This document shows, piece by piece, positions 1 to 11,342 of a stretch of 64,000 nucleotides of DNA. The stretch is from Gigantopelta aegis. Lineage: Eukaryota > Mollusca > Gastropoda > Neomphalida > Peltospiridae. Each line of letters starts with the position of its first letter. The stretch's first letter is position 1. Where the stretch lies: contig NC_054706.1 in assembly GCF_016097555.1 (NCBI RefSeq), forward strand, positions 52,967,793 to 53,031,792, read 5' to 3'. The notes beneath the pieces were generated by a model. It did not search any database. It had not been told where the DNA came from and was given only the letters and a program-made list of their open reading frames with translations. A program made the translations under genes and the position numbers.

Positions 1-28
1 GAGAAACGAAAATACTCAGCAAAATTGC

Positions 29-102
29 CCGCACACGAGAGCTGTTAGCTGAGCAAAAAGTCTCCAGTAACGTTTTGCTCAGCTGATAGCTCTCGTGTGC
101 GG
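29..102. repeat. Short hairpin (possible MITE)
   Basis: Two arms of about 30 bases, 29-58 and 73-102, are reverse complements with about two mismatches around a short loop. Copy 2 of the duplication lacks it next to the shared sequence at 22795, so it is probably a small mobile hairpin inserted into copy 1. Confidence 0.5.
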
Positions 103-329
103 TAGGCTTTAGCGGGACTATCGTCATTGAAAGTGACGTCATCGCCATCCCAGAGACGCAACACTTGACAACCATTCATGATGGTAGCAATTCAATTCAA
201 TTCATTTATTTTCCGTATGCCTTACGGCACATAAGAACAAAATAATACACATTTAAATCAGAAACAAACGAGATTTTGGCAAGATGGTAAATATTATAAC
301 AATAACGGTACCTACAATACAGTACTATA

Positions 330-519
330 CAGGGCCGTACCCTCCGGGGGGGGGGGGGGGGCAGGGGGCAGCTGCCCCCCCCCCCCTGAGAATCTTGTCC
401 TTTTTTTTTATTTATATATCTCCAGTAATAGCATAGAAATGTTTAATCTTTATAGTATGTTAAAAATTATTTATAAAATTTAGTGCCCCCCCATGGATTT
501 TGGTCAGGGTACGGCCCTG
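330..519. mobile_element. G-rich MITE, 5-bp TSD
   Basis: Terminal inverted repeats CAGGGCCGTACC and GGTACGGCCCTG bound 190 bp with long G and C runs. CTATA is duplicated at both sides (325-329 and 520-524). The related LINE at 16640 has the uninterrupted sequence. Confidence 0.7.
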
Positions 520-561
520 CTATAATTATAAGACATAATAGTAAATACTTTTTGTACATAC

Positions 562-1043
562 CAGGCGCGGATTTAGTGGGGGGCCCAAGGGGCCCGGCCC
601 CCCCCCCCCCCCCTATTTTGGGGGTCAAGCTTCTTCTTTTTTTTTTTACTATAGCATACACCATGGCTGTTGATACACATTGGCCCAGTTGTTCAAAGCA
701 ATGTATATTACTGAAACAACTGTTTCGATATTTCTTCCCATTTACCGGCAGCCGCAGTCAACGGAAAACCAGCCTAATATGGGAAGGAGAGATGACCACT
801 TTAACTTTAAAAAAAAGAAGAGACCAGAGTTTATGAAATTTTGAAGATAACAAAAACAGTATGACAGTACCAAAAACATACGAGGAAATGCGAGGAAATC
901 AGATGCGAGGAAATCGCGTTTCAGGCCACTTAAATTTCTAAATTTCGAGGGGGAGCATGCCCCCGGACCCCCCTAGGAATCTCGGGCGCTTCGCGCCCTC
1001 GGCCCCCCCCCCCCCCTATTTAAAATTCCTGGATCCGCGCCTG
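562..1043. mobile_element. G-rich MITE, 5-bp TSD
   Basis: The ends CAGGCGCGGAT and ATCCGCGCCTG are inverted repeats, and CATAC is duplicated at 557-561 and 1044-1048. The 482-bp body has poly-C tracts and no coding frame that looks real. It sits in the LINE 3' UTR. Confidence 0.65.
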
Positions 1044-1457
1044 CATACATGTAGAGATATATGTATAGGACGATTGATTCTAGTGAGGGACACAGTAGCG
1101 TATAGTTACAGTACAGTTCTACGCTTAGCTGTAGCAGCATAAAGAAATTTACAGATGTTGCTAGGGTTGCGTAATAATTGGATAAGTTTGAAAACTGAAG
1201 GGTTAATGTAATAATATGTCTTGATGTATTTCACACGCAATTCAATAAACAATGGACAAACGAGTATGAAATGGAATTCATCCTCTAGCTCTTTTATATT
1301 ACATAACGAACATATGCGATCATTTCTATCCAGGCCAGAATAGTTTCCGGTTTCAACATTTAAAGAGTGAGAGTGTGTTCGATATTTGGTTAGAATACAT
1401 CTATATTTGGCTAAAATAGGTTTCTGTAAATATGGCTGTAGCTGAAAGATATCCGTG

Positions 1458-2100
1458 CCCAGTGCCAATGCATTCGCCTGATACGCAGTCGGTCTAGCAT
1501 CGATCCCCGTCGGCGGGCTCATTGGGCTATTTCTCGCTCCAGCCAGTGGTCCACAACTGGTGTAAAAAATGCTGTGTATTTACGTGTGCTATGTTACTTG
1601 TGAGATGGTAAAAATAAACGGATAAAAGATCCCTTGCTATTAATAAAAAAAATGTAGCGGGTTTCATTTCTAAGACTAAACATAAAAAAGACCAAATGTT
1701 TGACATCCATAAGCTAATGAAGGGGCGGGACGTAGTCCAGTGGTAAACCGCTCGCTTGATGCGCGGTCGGTTTGGGATCGATCCCCGTCGGTGGGCCTAT
1801 TGGGCTATTTCTCGTTCCAGCCAGTTCACCACGACTGGTATATCAAAGGCCGTGGTATGTGCTATTCTGTCTGTGGAGTGGTGCATATAAAAGATCCCTT
1901 GTTGGTAATCGAAAAGAGTAGCCCATGAAGTGGCGACAGCAGGTTTCCTCCCTGAATATCTGTGTGGTCCTTAACCATATGGTTGATGCCATATAACCGT
2001 AATTAAAATGTGTTGAGTGCGTCGTTAAATAAAACATTTCCTTCCTTCCTTCCATAAGCTAATGATTAATACATCAATACGCTCTAGTGACATCGTTAAA
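1458..2100 (+). mobile_element. SINE-A with tail type 2, split by another SINE
   Basis: SINE-A here means a tRNA-like head (A-box-like TAGCCCAGTGG and B-box-like GGGATCGATCCCC) and a body of about 150 bp. Tail type 2 ends in GTTAAACAAAACAAAC; tail type 1 ends in GTTAAATAAAACATTTC plus a TTCC or TTTC run. This copy has a diverged head at 1458, a body to 1720, and a tail that resumes at 2051 after the nested SINE. The same nested pair is at 24236-24735, so nesting predates the segmental duplication. Confidence 0.75.
1721..2050 (+). mobile_element. SINE-A, full length, tail type 1
   Basis: Complete tRNA-like head, body and (TTCC)n tail. The target-site duplication TCCATAAGCTAATGA is at 1706-1720 and 2051-2065. 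It is inserted into the tail of an older SINE. Confidence 0.85.
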
Positions 2101-2114
2101 CAAAACGAACTTCA

Positions 2115-2290
2115 ACATACCAAGTAAGATTCAAGTACGCTATCCTGGGTACACATATGGGACGGTATCTGGGCTGTCTGTTTAGGACAGATGTGTTAAT
2201 TCGTGGTTAATGAGGTGTGTGACCGTGTACGAATCCAGTACTCACAAGACATGAATGTAATGACATAACCATCGATCCAATCGCTGTTTC
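2115..2290 (-). mobile_element. SINE-C fragment
   Basis: SINE-C is a second tRNA-headed family whose body contains CTGTCCTGG and AATTGGATATAAGCAC. This degraded reverse copy keeps only the 3' and middle parts. Confidence 0.5.
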
Positions 2291-2303
2291 TTATACAGTG
2301 AGA

Positions 2304-2471
2304 CAGAGGCGGATCGGGGGGGGGGGGGGGGGGGGGGGGCAGGGTTATAATTTTATTATATATTAATTTTTTGTTTCACGATCCATTTCCAAACCTCCCC
2401 CAAAGTTCCCTTGGCATTCCGCCTCATGTCATTGGGGTTCCCCCTAAATGGATTTTCTGGATCCGCCACTG
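2304..2471. mobile_element. hAT-type MITE, 8-bp TSD
   Basis: The ends CAGAGGCGGATC and GGATCCGCCACTG are inverted repeats. The 8-bp duplication CAGTGAGA lies at 2296-2303 and 2472-2479, as expected of hAT elements. It contains a long G run and is non-coding. Relatives are at 24736-24872 (right part only) and 60883-61072. Confidence 0.75.
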
Positions 2472-2507
2472 CAGTGAGATATAAATAATTTGGTATAAGA
2501 AAACAGT

Positions 2508-2786
2508 TTGTTTTGTTTAACGACACCACTAGAGCACATTGATTTATTAATCATTAGCTATTGAATGTCAAACATATGGTCATTTTAACAGTCATAGAGA
2601 TGAAACTCGCAACATTTTTTCCATTAGTAGCAAGGGATCTTTTATATGCATCATCCCACAGACAGGATAGCACATACCACGGCCTTTGATATACCAGTCG
2701 TGGTGCACTGGCTGGAACGAGAAATAGTCCAATGGGTTCACCCAATGGCGCTTTACCAATGGGCTACGTCCCGCCCCGAGTTTGTA
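2508..2786 (-). mobile_element. SINE-A, tail type 2, reverse
   Basis: It reads tail to head on the plus strand, from GTTTAACGACACCACTAG to the head at CTACGTCCCGCCCC. A short internal deletion lies in the head. Counterpart in copy 2: 24897-25125. Confidence 0.75.
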
Positions 2787-2865
2787 TTCTCGTCATATAA
2801 TCCGTGGTAAAATGGAATGGCCAGAGCGTATTATTATATCATTACCTATTCGTTATTCATCTCTT

Positions 2866-2931
2866 ATCACAGACAGGATAGCACATACCACGGTCTTTAA
2901 TATACCAGTCGTGGTGCACTGGCTAGAGCGA

Positions 2932-2990
<59 letters not shown>
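2866..2990 (-). repeat. SINE-A body fragment ending in (TA)n
   Basis: 2866-2933 is SINE-A body in reverse. 2934-2990 is an uninterrupted TA repeat. In copy 2 about 1 kb separates the same SINE fragment from the same TA tract (25126-26150). Confidence 0.8.
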
Positions 2991-2991
<1 letters not shown>

Positions 2992-3052
2992 TGGCTGCTA
3001 CTTAAATTAGAATAACGATTTTTCTTAAGACGTTTATATTCTTTATTCTTAC

Positions 3053-3178
3053 TACAATGAAGACGTCGTTTTGCTGCATCATCGTGGTAATGTCGTGGTG
3101 GGTAACAGGAAATCGAAACAGAGGCCCAGTGTGCCATTGGTCAGGAGTTCCGCCATCAGAATGTCCATCTATATGAAT
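3053..3178 (-). CDS. UPF-A exon 3 (UPF0489 family)
   Basis: The 126-nt exon (42 codons, phase 0 at both ends) is flanked by a CAG acceptor at 3179-3181 and a GTAAG donor at 3048-3052. It encodes IHIDGHSDGG at its start, the DxHxD motif of the family, then WHTGPLFRFP and NDVFIV. It is nearly identical to the UPF-B exon at 26277-26402 and recognisably related to UPF-C at 45006-45131. The next exon, which would carry the DVDED motif, must lie left of the window. The short length and exact splice agreement across three loci make this a real exon. Confidence 0.85.
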
Positions 3179-3285
3179 CTGAAAGTTGTTGACCATTAAA
3201 CACATAAATAAATAAATATAAACATGTGTGTATGGAGCCGAGAGTATATCAGAATATAGCCCTAGTACCCTGACGGTAAAAGAAA

Positions 3286-3556
3286 GGAAGGAAGTGGTTT
3301 ATTTAACGACGTACTAAACACATTTGTTTATTTACGGTTATATGGCGTCACACAGATATTGAGGAAGGAAACCCGCTGTTGCCACTTCATGGGCTACTCT
3401 TTTTGATTAGCAGCAAGGGATCTTTTGTATGCACCATCCCACAGACAGGGTAGTACATATCACAGCCTTTGACATACCAGTCGTGGTGCACTGACTGGAA
3501 CGAGAAATAGCCCAATGGCCATCGAACGAGCACTTTACCACTGGGCTACGTCCCCC
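3286..3556 (-). mobile_element. SINE-A, tail type 1, reverse
   Basis: Near-complete reverse copy with a deletion in the head. Its copy-2 partner carries a solo LTR; here the sequence at 3340-3350 is the unoccupied site. Confidence 0.8.
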
Positions 3557-3574
3557 ACCGTCCCATATGTGTAC

Positions 3575-3839
3575 CAGGCGCGTGCGCAGAGGGGGGGGGG
3601 GGGGGGGGTTGGGGGTCGAACCCCCCCCCCCTGCTCAAGGCGAAATTTGTTTTCATATGCCGATTTTTTACATTCCTGTGAATGTGGTCAGAAAGCAGCT
3701 CGGCTAGCCAGCAAAAAACACCTCAGAATAGCCCTAGAAGGGGTCAATTTTTCAACATTTTCGGGGGGGGGGGAGGGCCCCCAGACCCCCCGCCAGACAC
3801 CTCGACCCAACCCTGCAAAATTTCCTGCGCACGCCCCTG
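3575..3839. mobile_element. G-rich MITE, 5-bp TSD
   Basis: The ends CAGGCGCGTGCGCAG and CTGCGCACGCCCCTG are inverted repeats, with TGTAC duplicated at 3570-3574 and 3840-3844. Copy 2 at about 28033-28046 has a single TGTAC and no insert, which confirms the ends. Confidence 0.85.
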
Positions 3840-3867
3840 TGTACCCAGGATAGCGTACTTGAATCTT

Positions 3868-4043
3868 GATATCCTGTCTGTGAGATGGTGCATATAAATG
3901 ATGTCTTGCTACTAATGGAACAAAAATGTAGCGGGTTACCTCTCTAAGACTATATGTCAAAATTACCAAATGTTTGACATCCAATAGCCGATGATTAATA
4001 AACCAATGTGCTCTAGTGGTGTTGTTAAACAAAACAAACTTTA
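3868..4043 (+). mobile_element. SINE-A 3' half, tail type 2
   Basis: Starts in the body at CCTGTCTGTGAGATGG and ends GTTAAACAAAACAAAC. The head is missing. Confidence 0.7.
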
Positions 4044-4284
4044 ACTTGTAACTGTCCAAATGTCCGTCTTACTTTTACGGTCAGAGTACTCGGGATAACC
4101 ACAATAAATCAAAACTTATAATGAGCACAATTTCATAAGATAACAACTGCTAATTATGTTTGGTACTCAGTTAACTAATTGTGCAACAAATTATGAGAGT
4201 ATGTTTTTATTTTATCTTTAATTACTATCAATTTGTAATTCTTTAAAAAAAAAAGAGATTATATTTATATTATGTCATGCCTTT

Positions 4285-4750
4285 GGTCTCACTACACAGA
4301 TGTTATCTGCCATTGAAACCCATGTTAAATTGCTCAACTTCAAACGAAGATTGCCAATAGAACGGGTTCTTGTTGGCACTAACAACATACACCATTGCGA
4401 ACATACATTATATAAGCATTTATTTTCACTCCAAGATTGAGAACATTTCCGTCTCAGTTTTTTGCTATATGACCGCATCTGGCTGTAGTACCGGTCCGAA
4501 CATTTGGTTCATTAACCGATTCACTCCGGCTGTCACTTGCGCTATATACCCATGTCCTAAAAGGTCGATGCACAATATTACAAAATAACATGGGCAAAAT
4601 ACAGCCAGAAGGCTTACCATTAAACATAAATATTGTTTTAATTATTCACCATTTCCTAGAAGTGAATATGTGAACCATAGCATGTGTCACAATTAGGAAC
4701 TATAGTGGACTGTCATCAATGAACTCGGAAGTGATCTGTGTAGTGATACC
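4285..4750. mobile_element. MITE with GGTCTCACTACACAGAT ends, copy 1 only
   Basis: The 17-bp ends GGTCTCACTACACAGAT and ATCTGTGTAGTGATACC are inverted repeats with one mismatch. TTT flanks both sides. Copy 2 reads straight through at about 28483, so this 466-bp block is an insertion. It has no convincing coding frame. A 3-bp TSD would suit a PIF/Harbinger-type element, but TTT is weak evidence. Confidence 0.65.
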
Positions 4751-4908
4751 TTTATGAAAATTATATCCTAGAGTGCCAGTCTCCAGAACAGTGTTCCTGA
4801 ACCTTGATTGAATACAGTTACGTCAAATGCTATAAAAGTAATGTAAAGTTTGTGAAAATGACCACAGAAGTCTTCTTTGTATAAAGATGTTAACTTAGAT
4901 GTTAATTT

Positions 4909-5245
4909 AAATTCGCTTGATGCGCGTTCGGTCAGGGATCAATACCTGTCGGTGGGCCCATTTGAACATTTCTCGTTCCAACCACTGTGTCACGACTTGT
5001 ATATCAAAGACTGGGGTATGTGCTATCCTGTCTGTGGGATGGTGCATATAAAAGATCCTTTGTCACTAATGGAAAAATGTAGCGGTTTTCCTCTCTAAGT
5101 GGCTGATTCGGGGCGCTTAGCGCTATGCAAATCAAGGGTAGATAAGTATGTTTCTAATAGAGGCTATATATCTGACATCCAATAGGCGATCATTAATAAA
5201 TCAATGTGCTCTAGCGGTGTCATTAAACAAAACAAACTTACAGAC
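4909..5245 (+). mobile_element. SINE-A, tail type 2
   Basis: Head is diverged and lacks the first A-box bases. Body and tail are present, with a short insertion in the tail. Counterpart at 28640-28955. Confidence 0.7.
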
Positions 5246-5340
5246 ATTTAAGTAACATGTGTCGAGTCAGGAAGGAAGCGCTCACGAACTGGTTTACTGG
5301 TTTTTATCTTTGTCTATGGTATCTATCACAAACATTTAAC

Positions 5341-8335
5341 AATAAGCCACCCCCTCCTCTAATGACATCCAGTCACATTGGTTTAACATCAAGCCTCCCA
5401 AAATGTCACCCAGTCACATTTATTTAACATGACAAGCCTCCCAAAATAATATCCTATCACATTCTTTTAACATGACAAGCCTCCCAAAATGACGTATCAC
5501 ATTTATTTAATATGATAAGCCTCCCAAAACAATATCCTATCACATTCTTTTAACATGACAAGCCTCTCAAATGTATATCCTATCACATTTATTTAACATG
5601 ACAAGTCTCCCAAAATTATATCCTATCACATTCTTTTAACATGACAAGCCTCCCAAAATGACATCGTATCACATTCATTCAATATGACAAACCTCCCTAA
5701 ATAATATCCTATCACATTCTTTTAACATGAGAAGCCTCCCAAAATACCCTATCACATTTATTTAACATGACAAGCCTCCCCAAATAATATCCTATCACAT
5801 TCTTTTAACATGACAAGCCTCCCAAAATAATACCCTACCACATTCTTTTAACATGACAAGCCTCCCAAAATGCCATCGTATCACATTCATTCAATATGAC
5901 AAGCCTCCCAAAATAATATCCTATCACATTCGTTTAACATGACAAGCCTCCCCAAATAATATCCTATCACATTCTTTTAACATGACAAGCCTCCCAAAAT
6001 AATATCCTACCACATTCTTTTAACATGACAAGCCTCCCAAAATGACATCGTATCACATTCATTCAATATGACAAACCTCCCTAAATAATATCCTATCACA
6101 TTCTTTTAACATGAGAAGCCTCCCAAAATACCCTATCACATTTATTTAACATGACAAGCCTCCCCAAATAATATCCTATCACATTCTTTTAACATGACAA
6201 GCCTCCCAAAATAATACCCTACCACATTCTTTTAACATGACAAGCCTCCCAAAATGCCATCGTATCACATTCATTCAATATGACAAGCCTCCCAAAATAA
6301 TATCCTATCACATTCGTTTAACATGACAAGCCTCCCCAAATAATATCCTATCACATTCTTATAACATGACAAGCCTCCCAAAATAATATCCTACCACATT
6401 CTTTTAACATGACAAGCCTCCCAAAATGCCATCGTATCACATTCATTCAATATGACAAGCCTCCCAAAATAATATCCTATCACATTCGTTTAACATGACA
6501 AGCCTCCCAAAATGACATCGTATCACATTCATTCAATATGACAAACCTCCCTAAATAATATCCTATCACATTCTTTTAACATGAGAAGCCTCCCAAAATA
6601 CCCTATCACATTTATTTAACATGACAAGCCTCCCCAAATAATATCCTATCACATTCTTTTAACATGACAAGCCTCCCAAAATAATACCCTACCACATTCT
6701 TTTAACATGACAAGCCTCCCAAAATGCCATCGTATCACATTCATTTCATATGACAAGCCTCCCAAAATAATATCCTATCACATTCGTTTAACATGACAAG
6801 CCTTAATATCCTATCACATTCTTTTAACATGACAAGCCTCCCAAAATAATATCCCCACATTCTTTTAACATGACAAGCCTCCCAAAATGACATCGTATCA
6901 CATTCATTCAATATGACAAACCTCCCTAAATAATATCCTATCACATTCTTTTAACATGAGAAGCCTCCCAAAATACCCTATCACATTTATTTAACATGAC
7001 AAGCCTCCCCAAATAATATCCTATCACATTCTTTTAACATGACAAGCCTCCCAAAATAATACCCTACCACATTCTTTTAACATGACAAGCCTCCCAAAAT
7101 GCCATCGTATCACATTCATTCAATATGACAAGCCTCCCAAATAATATCCTATCACATTCGTTTAACATGACAAGCCTCCCCAAATAATATCCTATCACAT
7201 TCTTTTAACATGACAAGCCTCCCAAAATAATATTCTTTTAACATGACAAGCCTCCCAAAATGCCATCGTATCACATTCATTCAATATGACAAGCCTCCCA
7301 AAATAATATCCTATCACATTCGTTTAACATGACAAGCCTCCCAAAATGACATCGTATCACATTCATTCAATATGACAAACCTCCCTAAATAATATCCTAT
7401 CACATTCTTTTAACATGAGAAGCCTCCCAAAATACCCTATCACATTTATTTAACATGACAAGCCTCCCCAAATAATATCCTATCACATTCTTTTAACATG
7501 ACAAGCCTCCCAAAATAATACCCTACCACATTCTTTTAACATGACAAGCCTCCCAAAATGCCATCGTATCACATTCATTCAATATGACAAGCCTCCCAAA
7601 ATAATATCCTATCACATTCGTTTAACATGACAAGCCTCCCCAAATAATATCCTATCACATTCTTTTAACATGACAAGCCTCCCAAAATAATATCCTACCA
7701 CATTCTTTTAACATGACAAGCCTCCCAAAATGCCATCGTATCACATTCATTCAATATGACAAGCCTCCCAAAATAATATCCTATCACATTCGTTTAACAT
7801 GACAAGCCTCCCCAAATAATATCCTATCACATTCTTTTAACATGATAAGCATCCCAAAATAATATCCTATCACATTCTTTTAACATGACAAGCCTCCCAA
7901 AATGACATCGTATTACATTCATTTAATATGACAAGCCTCCTAAAATTATATCCTATCACATTCATTTAACATGACAAGCCTATCAAAATGACATCATATT
8001 ATGTTCATTTACTATGACAAGCCTCCCAAAATTACATCATATCACGTTAATTTAATATGACAAACCTCCCAAAATGACATCATATCACGTTCATTTAATA
8101 TGACAAGCCTCCTAAAATTATATCCTATCACATTTTTTTAACATGACAAACCTCCCAAAATGACATCGTATTACATTAATTTAACATGACACGCCTCCCA
8201 AAATGACATCGTATCACGTTCATTTACTATGACAAGCTTCCCAAAATTACATCATATCACGTTCATTTAATATGACACGCCTCTCAAAATGACATCATAT
8301 CACGTTCATTTAACATGATAAGCCTCCCAAAATGT
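5341..8335. repeat. 42-bp minisatellite with higher-order structure, intron 2 of UPF-A
   Basis: About 70 units of 41-43 bp share the core ACATGACAAGCCTCCCAAAA followed by an AT-rich segment and TATCACATTC. A marker variant with ATGAGAAGCC recurs at 5729, 6113, 6583, 6958 and 7417, so blocks of about 9 and 11 units (about 380 and 465 bp) were duplicated as wholes. The outer units are more diverged and match the units in copy 2. No coding role is seen. Confidence 0.95.
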
Positions 8336-8437
8336 CTTGTGAGTTAATCGTTAGTGATTAGTTCGTGAATTAAATCAGATTGGAAAACGTTCGTAGCCTA
8401 AACAACGTTTTACAATGACTGTGCTATTAGTACTTAC

Positions 8438-8499
8438 CAAAACATTACCTCTTTTCGGAATATAACTCTGACGAACAGCATCAAACCAGTACTTTACCA
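8438..8499 (-). CDS. UPF-A exon 2, 62-nt exon
   Basis: Bounded by a TAG acceptor on the 8500 side and a GTAAGT donor at 8432-8437. Joined in phase 1 to exon 1 it encodes VVKYWFDAVRQGYIPKRGNV and a final Leu. In human C5orf22 the corresponding stretch follows the VVEDHQE motif and precedes the HFDSHPD motif. The exon differs from the UPF-B copy at about one base. Confidence 0.85.
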
Positions 8500-8569
8500 C
8501 TACAATAAACATAAACGGACAATTTGAAATGTGAACATAGCAATTTGAATAAATAAGAAACTTTCTTTC

Positions 8570-8845
8570 TTTCTTTCAACTTATGTTCGTGCTTATATCC
8601 AATTACGGTTCAAGCACGATGTCCTGGGCACACACCTCCGCTATCTGGGCTATCTGTCCAGGACAGTAGGTTAGTTGTTAGTTGTTTCTGGATAGTGAGA
8701 GAGGAGAAAAGGGTGTAGTAGTCTTACACCTACCCATTGAAACTCGTTAAAACTCGCTCTGGGTGGGAGTTGATACTGCGATGCGAACCCATTACCTACC
8801 AGCGTTATGTCTGATGACTTTACCACGACACCACCGAGTCCGGTA
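8570..8845 (-). mobile_element. SINE-C, reverse
   Basis: Starts with a TTTC run, then the body (TTATATCCAATTACGGTTCA), and ends in the tRNA-like head near CACCACCGAGTCCGG. Counterpart at 30355-30630. Confidence 0.75.
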
Positions 8846-8984
8846 ATAAGAAACTTAATTTAATATGCACAATCTTTGCACCACACCATCCCGAATCCGC
8901 CTAAATATTCACTTATTTCTAGCATATAAGAACTATAAAAGATAGAATGTAGATGACACAGCCAACGCACTTTTTCATCAACTC

Positions 8985-9318
8985 GGGGCGGGACGTAGCC
9001 AAGTGGTAAAGTGCTCGCTCGATGCGCGATCGGTCTGGGATCGATCCCCGTCTGTGGGCCCATTGGGCTATTTCTCGTTCCAGCCAATGCACCACGACTG
9101 ATATATCAAAGGCTGTGGTATGTACTACCCTGCCTGTGGGATGATGCATATAAAAGATCCCTTGCTGCTAATCGAAAAGAGTAGCCCATGACGTTGCGAC
9201 AGCGGGTTTCCTCTCTCAATATCTGTGTGGTCCTTAACCATATGTCTGATGCCATATAACCGTAAATAAAATGTGTTGAGTGCGTCTTTCAATAAAACAT
9301 TTCCTTCCTTCTTTCATT
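8985..9318 (+). mobile_element. SINE-A, full length, tail type 1
   Basis: Complete head, body and TTCC tail. The partner at 30768-31078 is in the same orientation, and an inverted extra copy is at 32697-33010. Confidence 0.85.
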
Positions 9319-9419
9319 ATCTCCTTATAGCCCATCTCTATTTTTGCGCTTAGGTGTCGTTAAACATTCATTCATTCTGTTATCAATTTCGCGGTTAACG
9401 GTTTTTGTAGTTCGGATGA

Positions 9420-10198
9420 TTATTATTATTATTATTGTTTTTATTATTATTATTTTTAATAGTTTATTGCCCCAGAAATATGTTATGATAGTGTCAGGGT
9501 TGGGGCCCTGATTTCACTACCTTACAAAGTACATAGCAAACAATATACTAATATATAAAAAAGGACCAGTGACAAAAGTGGAAATAAAACGAAGATTGAA
9601 AAGAGAAAACATAAAAGGAAGTTATAAGATATACTTCCAAACTGGCGTCATACTTAAAATTATACACATAACAAAAGTATTAAGTGTCTCAGTTGTGGCC
9701 TTCTAGAACTTTTAACCATGGTCCCCAATTGCCGTCGAATTCTGTATGTAAACAGTTTTGGTAATATATGTATTTTTCTATTTGTAACTTATCTTTAATA
9801 AAATTGTTGATACCAGTTTCATTTAGTGTACTCTTTTATAATTTTGATTTGTATATGTAATATTTTACGTTAACAATTAACCAGTTTACAAATATATGTT
9901 TACTATTTATAATTCCAAATAAGACTGTGTTCGTATTCAACTGGGTATAATCACCTTTTTGTAATAACCATTTTTCTATAATACTCCAGAGTTCAACGAC
10001 TTTAGGACAGTCATAAAATAGATGCTGCAGTGTTTCTGGTTCACGTGAACAAAAGTTACACATACTAGAATCAATCAGTTTTATTTTATGTAAGAAGATA
10101 TTTGTTGGTATAATTCTATGTAAAATCTGGTACTGAAACCACCACAGCGTTGGGTCTTTTAAAGAGCAAAATGGTAAACTATGATATTTCGCCCATTC
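9420..10198 (-). mobile_element. 5'-truncated LINE inserted in copy 1
   Basis: Reverse orientation; the 3' end is the ATT/AAT run near 9420-9460. The minus strand at 10063-9836 encodes an ORF2 end with a knuckle of the form CNFCSREPETLQHLFYDCP. The direct repeat TTCGGATGATTATT flanks both ends. Copy 2 has one uninterrupted copy of it at about 31175-31192, which is the empty site. The 3' UTR resembles 22230-22320. Confidence 0.8.
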
Positions 10199-10595
10199 GG
10201 ATGATTATTTTACTAATATGCTTAAGTGGTTTCGTTAAAACAAAAACGAATTGACTGGATGTAACAGCAGGTAACTAAATGTGTGTTCAAAACACCGATA
10301 CAGAAGCCACGCCTATAAGGACCAGGATAGGCAAATTATGGATTCCCGATAACACGAGACGGAATGAATTAACTGTCTTGGTAAGTGACAACAAAACTGC
10401 TTAGTTCATTCTTAACAATGAATATGTTAATTATTTGGAAACACATGTTGTCAAAGTCGTTAAAATTAATTTTCTTGCGTTAAATCCTTGTTCAAAGCAT
10501 TTATGTCGCCCCGACTTTATCGTGCTGTTGATCTCAGGCTATAAGGGGAATGACCGAACTAGTGTATGTACCTTCGAATTTTGAGTTCTAGATTT
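10199..10595. other. Unique intron sequence, no gene seen
   Basis: Intron 1 of UPF-A. The block 10250-10560 is present in copy 2 but inverted, at about 31991-32340. No coding or structured RNA signal is visible. Confidence 0.6.
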
Positions 10596-10599
10596 TGCG

Positions 10600-10945
10600 A
10601 ATGGAAGGAAGGAAGGGGTATTTTTATTTAACAACGCACTCAACACAGTTTATATTCATAACGGTTGTATAGCGTCGGACATATGGTTAAAGACCACACA
10701 GATAATGAGAGAGAGGAAACCAGCTGCCGCCACGCAATGAGGTAACCTACCCTTTCCGATTAGCAGCGAGGGATCTTTTACATGCAGCATGCCACAGACG
10801 GGATGGTAATACCCTTTGTTACACCGGCTGTGGAGCAATGACTAAACGAGATATAGGCCAATGGGCCCACCTTCAGGAATCGATCCTAGACTGACCGCGC
10901 ATCAGGCAAGCGCTTTACCACTGGGCTACGTCCCTTCATCTTGCG
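10600..10945 (-). mobile_element. SINE-A, tail type 1, reverse
   Basis: Full-length but diverged copy: GGAAGG run, tail, body and head to CTACGTCCCTTC. Counterpart at 33185-33525. Confidence 0.75.
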
Positions 10946-11049
10946 TATAACAAGTTTCAGGTATGACGTTTTGAACACGTGTTTCCACATTAACATATAC
11001 CTTTTCAAGAAGTAACTCTCTTAAAGCTTCAATATACAAAGCTAATCTT

Positions 11050-11297
11050 TGTTTTGTTTATCGACACGACTAGAGCACATTGATTTATTAAACACCGGTT
11101 ATTGGAGGTCAAACATTTGGTAATTCTGATATATAGTGTTAGAGAGGAAGCTTGCTATATTTTTCCATTAGTAGCAAGGAATCATTTATATTTATTATAT
11201 GCATCATCCATATAGACGACAGGAGAGCACATACGACGACATTTGATATACCAAGGGTTGTGTACTGGCTAGAACGGGAAATAGCCTACGTCCCGCC
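11050..11297 (-). mobile_element. SINE-A, tail type 2, reverse, head deleted
   Basis: Tail and body are clear. Most of the head is lost between GAAATAGCC and TACGTCCCGCC. Confidence 0.7.
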
Positions 11298-11342
11298 ACC
11301 GAGAGTTCAGATGTGCAATCTCAAGTAACCTTTTAGTAACAA

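Larger units (their letters stand above)
122..1460 (-). mobile_element. 5'-truncated LINE, 3' end, with two nested MITEs
   Basis: On the minus strand, 1460-1106 encodes the C-terminal end of a non-LTR retrotransposon ORF2, including a Cys/His knuckle of the form CSLCN...DEFHFILVCP. The 3' UTR runs on to about 187. The same UTR and coding end occur at 16640-18830 and 22860-23885, so the family is repeated. Two MITEs split the UTR (330-519 and 562-1043). The 16640 copy shows the unsplit order. The family resembles CR1/L2/Jockey-type LINEs, but the clade was not determined. Confidence 0.7.

Noticed and set aside
1740-1928. Frames containing MVHIKDPLLL-like peptides across many loci
   Set aside because: They come from the SINE-A body, which recurs about thirty times in both orientations.
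2782-3015. Frames with long IYIYIY tracts, also at 26026-26361
   Set aside because: Translation of TA microsatellites next to UPF exons.
5341-8335. CRISPR-like repeat array
   Set aside because: Repeats are contiguous and vary throughout, with no unique spacers, and the DNA is eukaryotic.
8985-9060. tRNA genes
   Set aside because: A-box and B-box-like sequences are SINE heads; no cloverleaf with a proper anticodon arm is formed.
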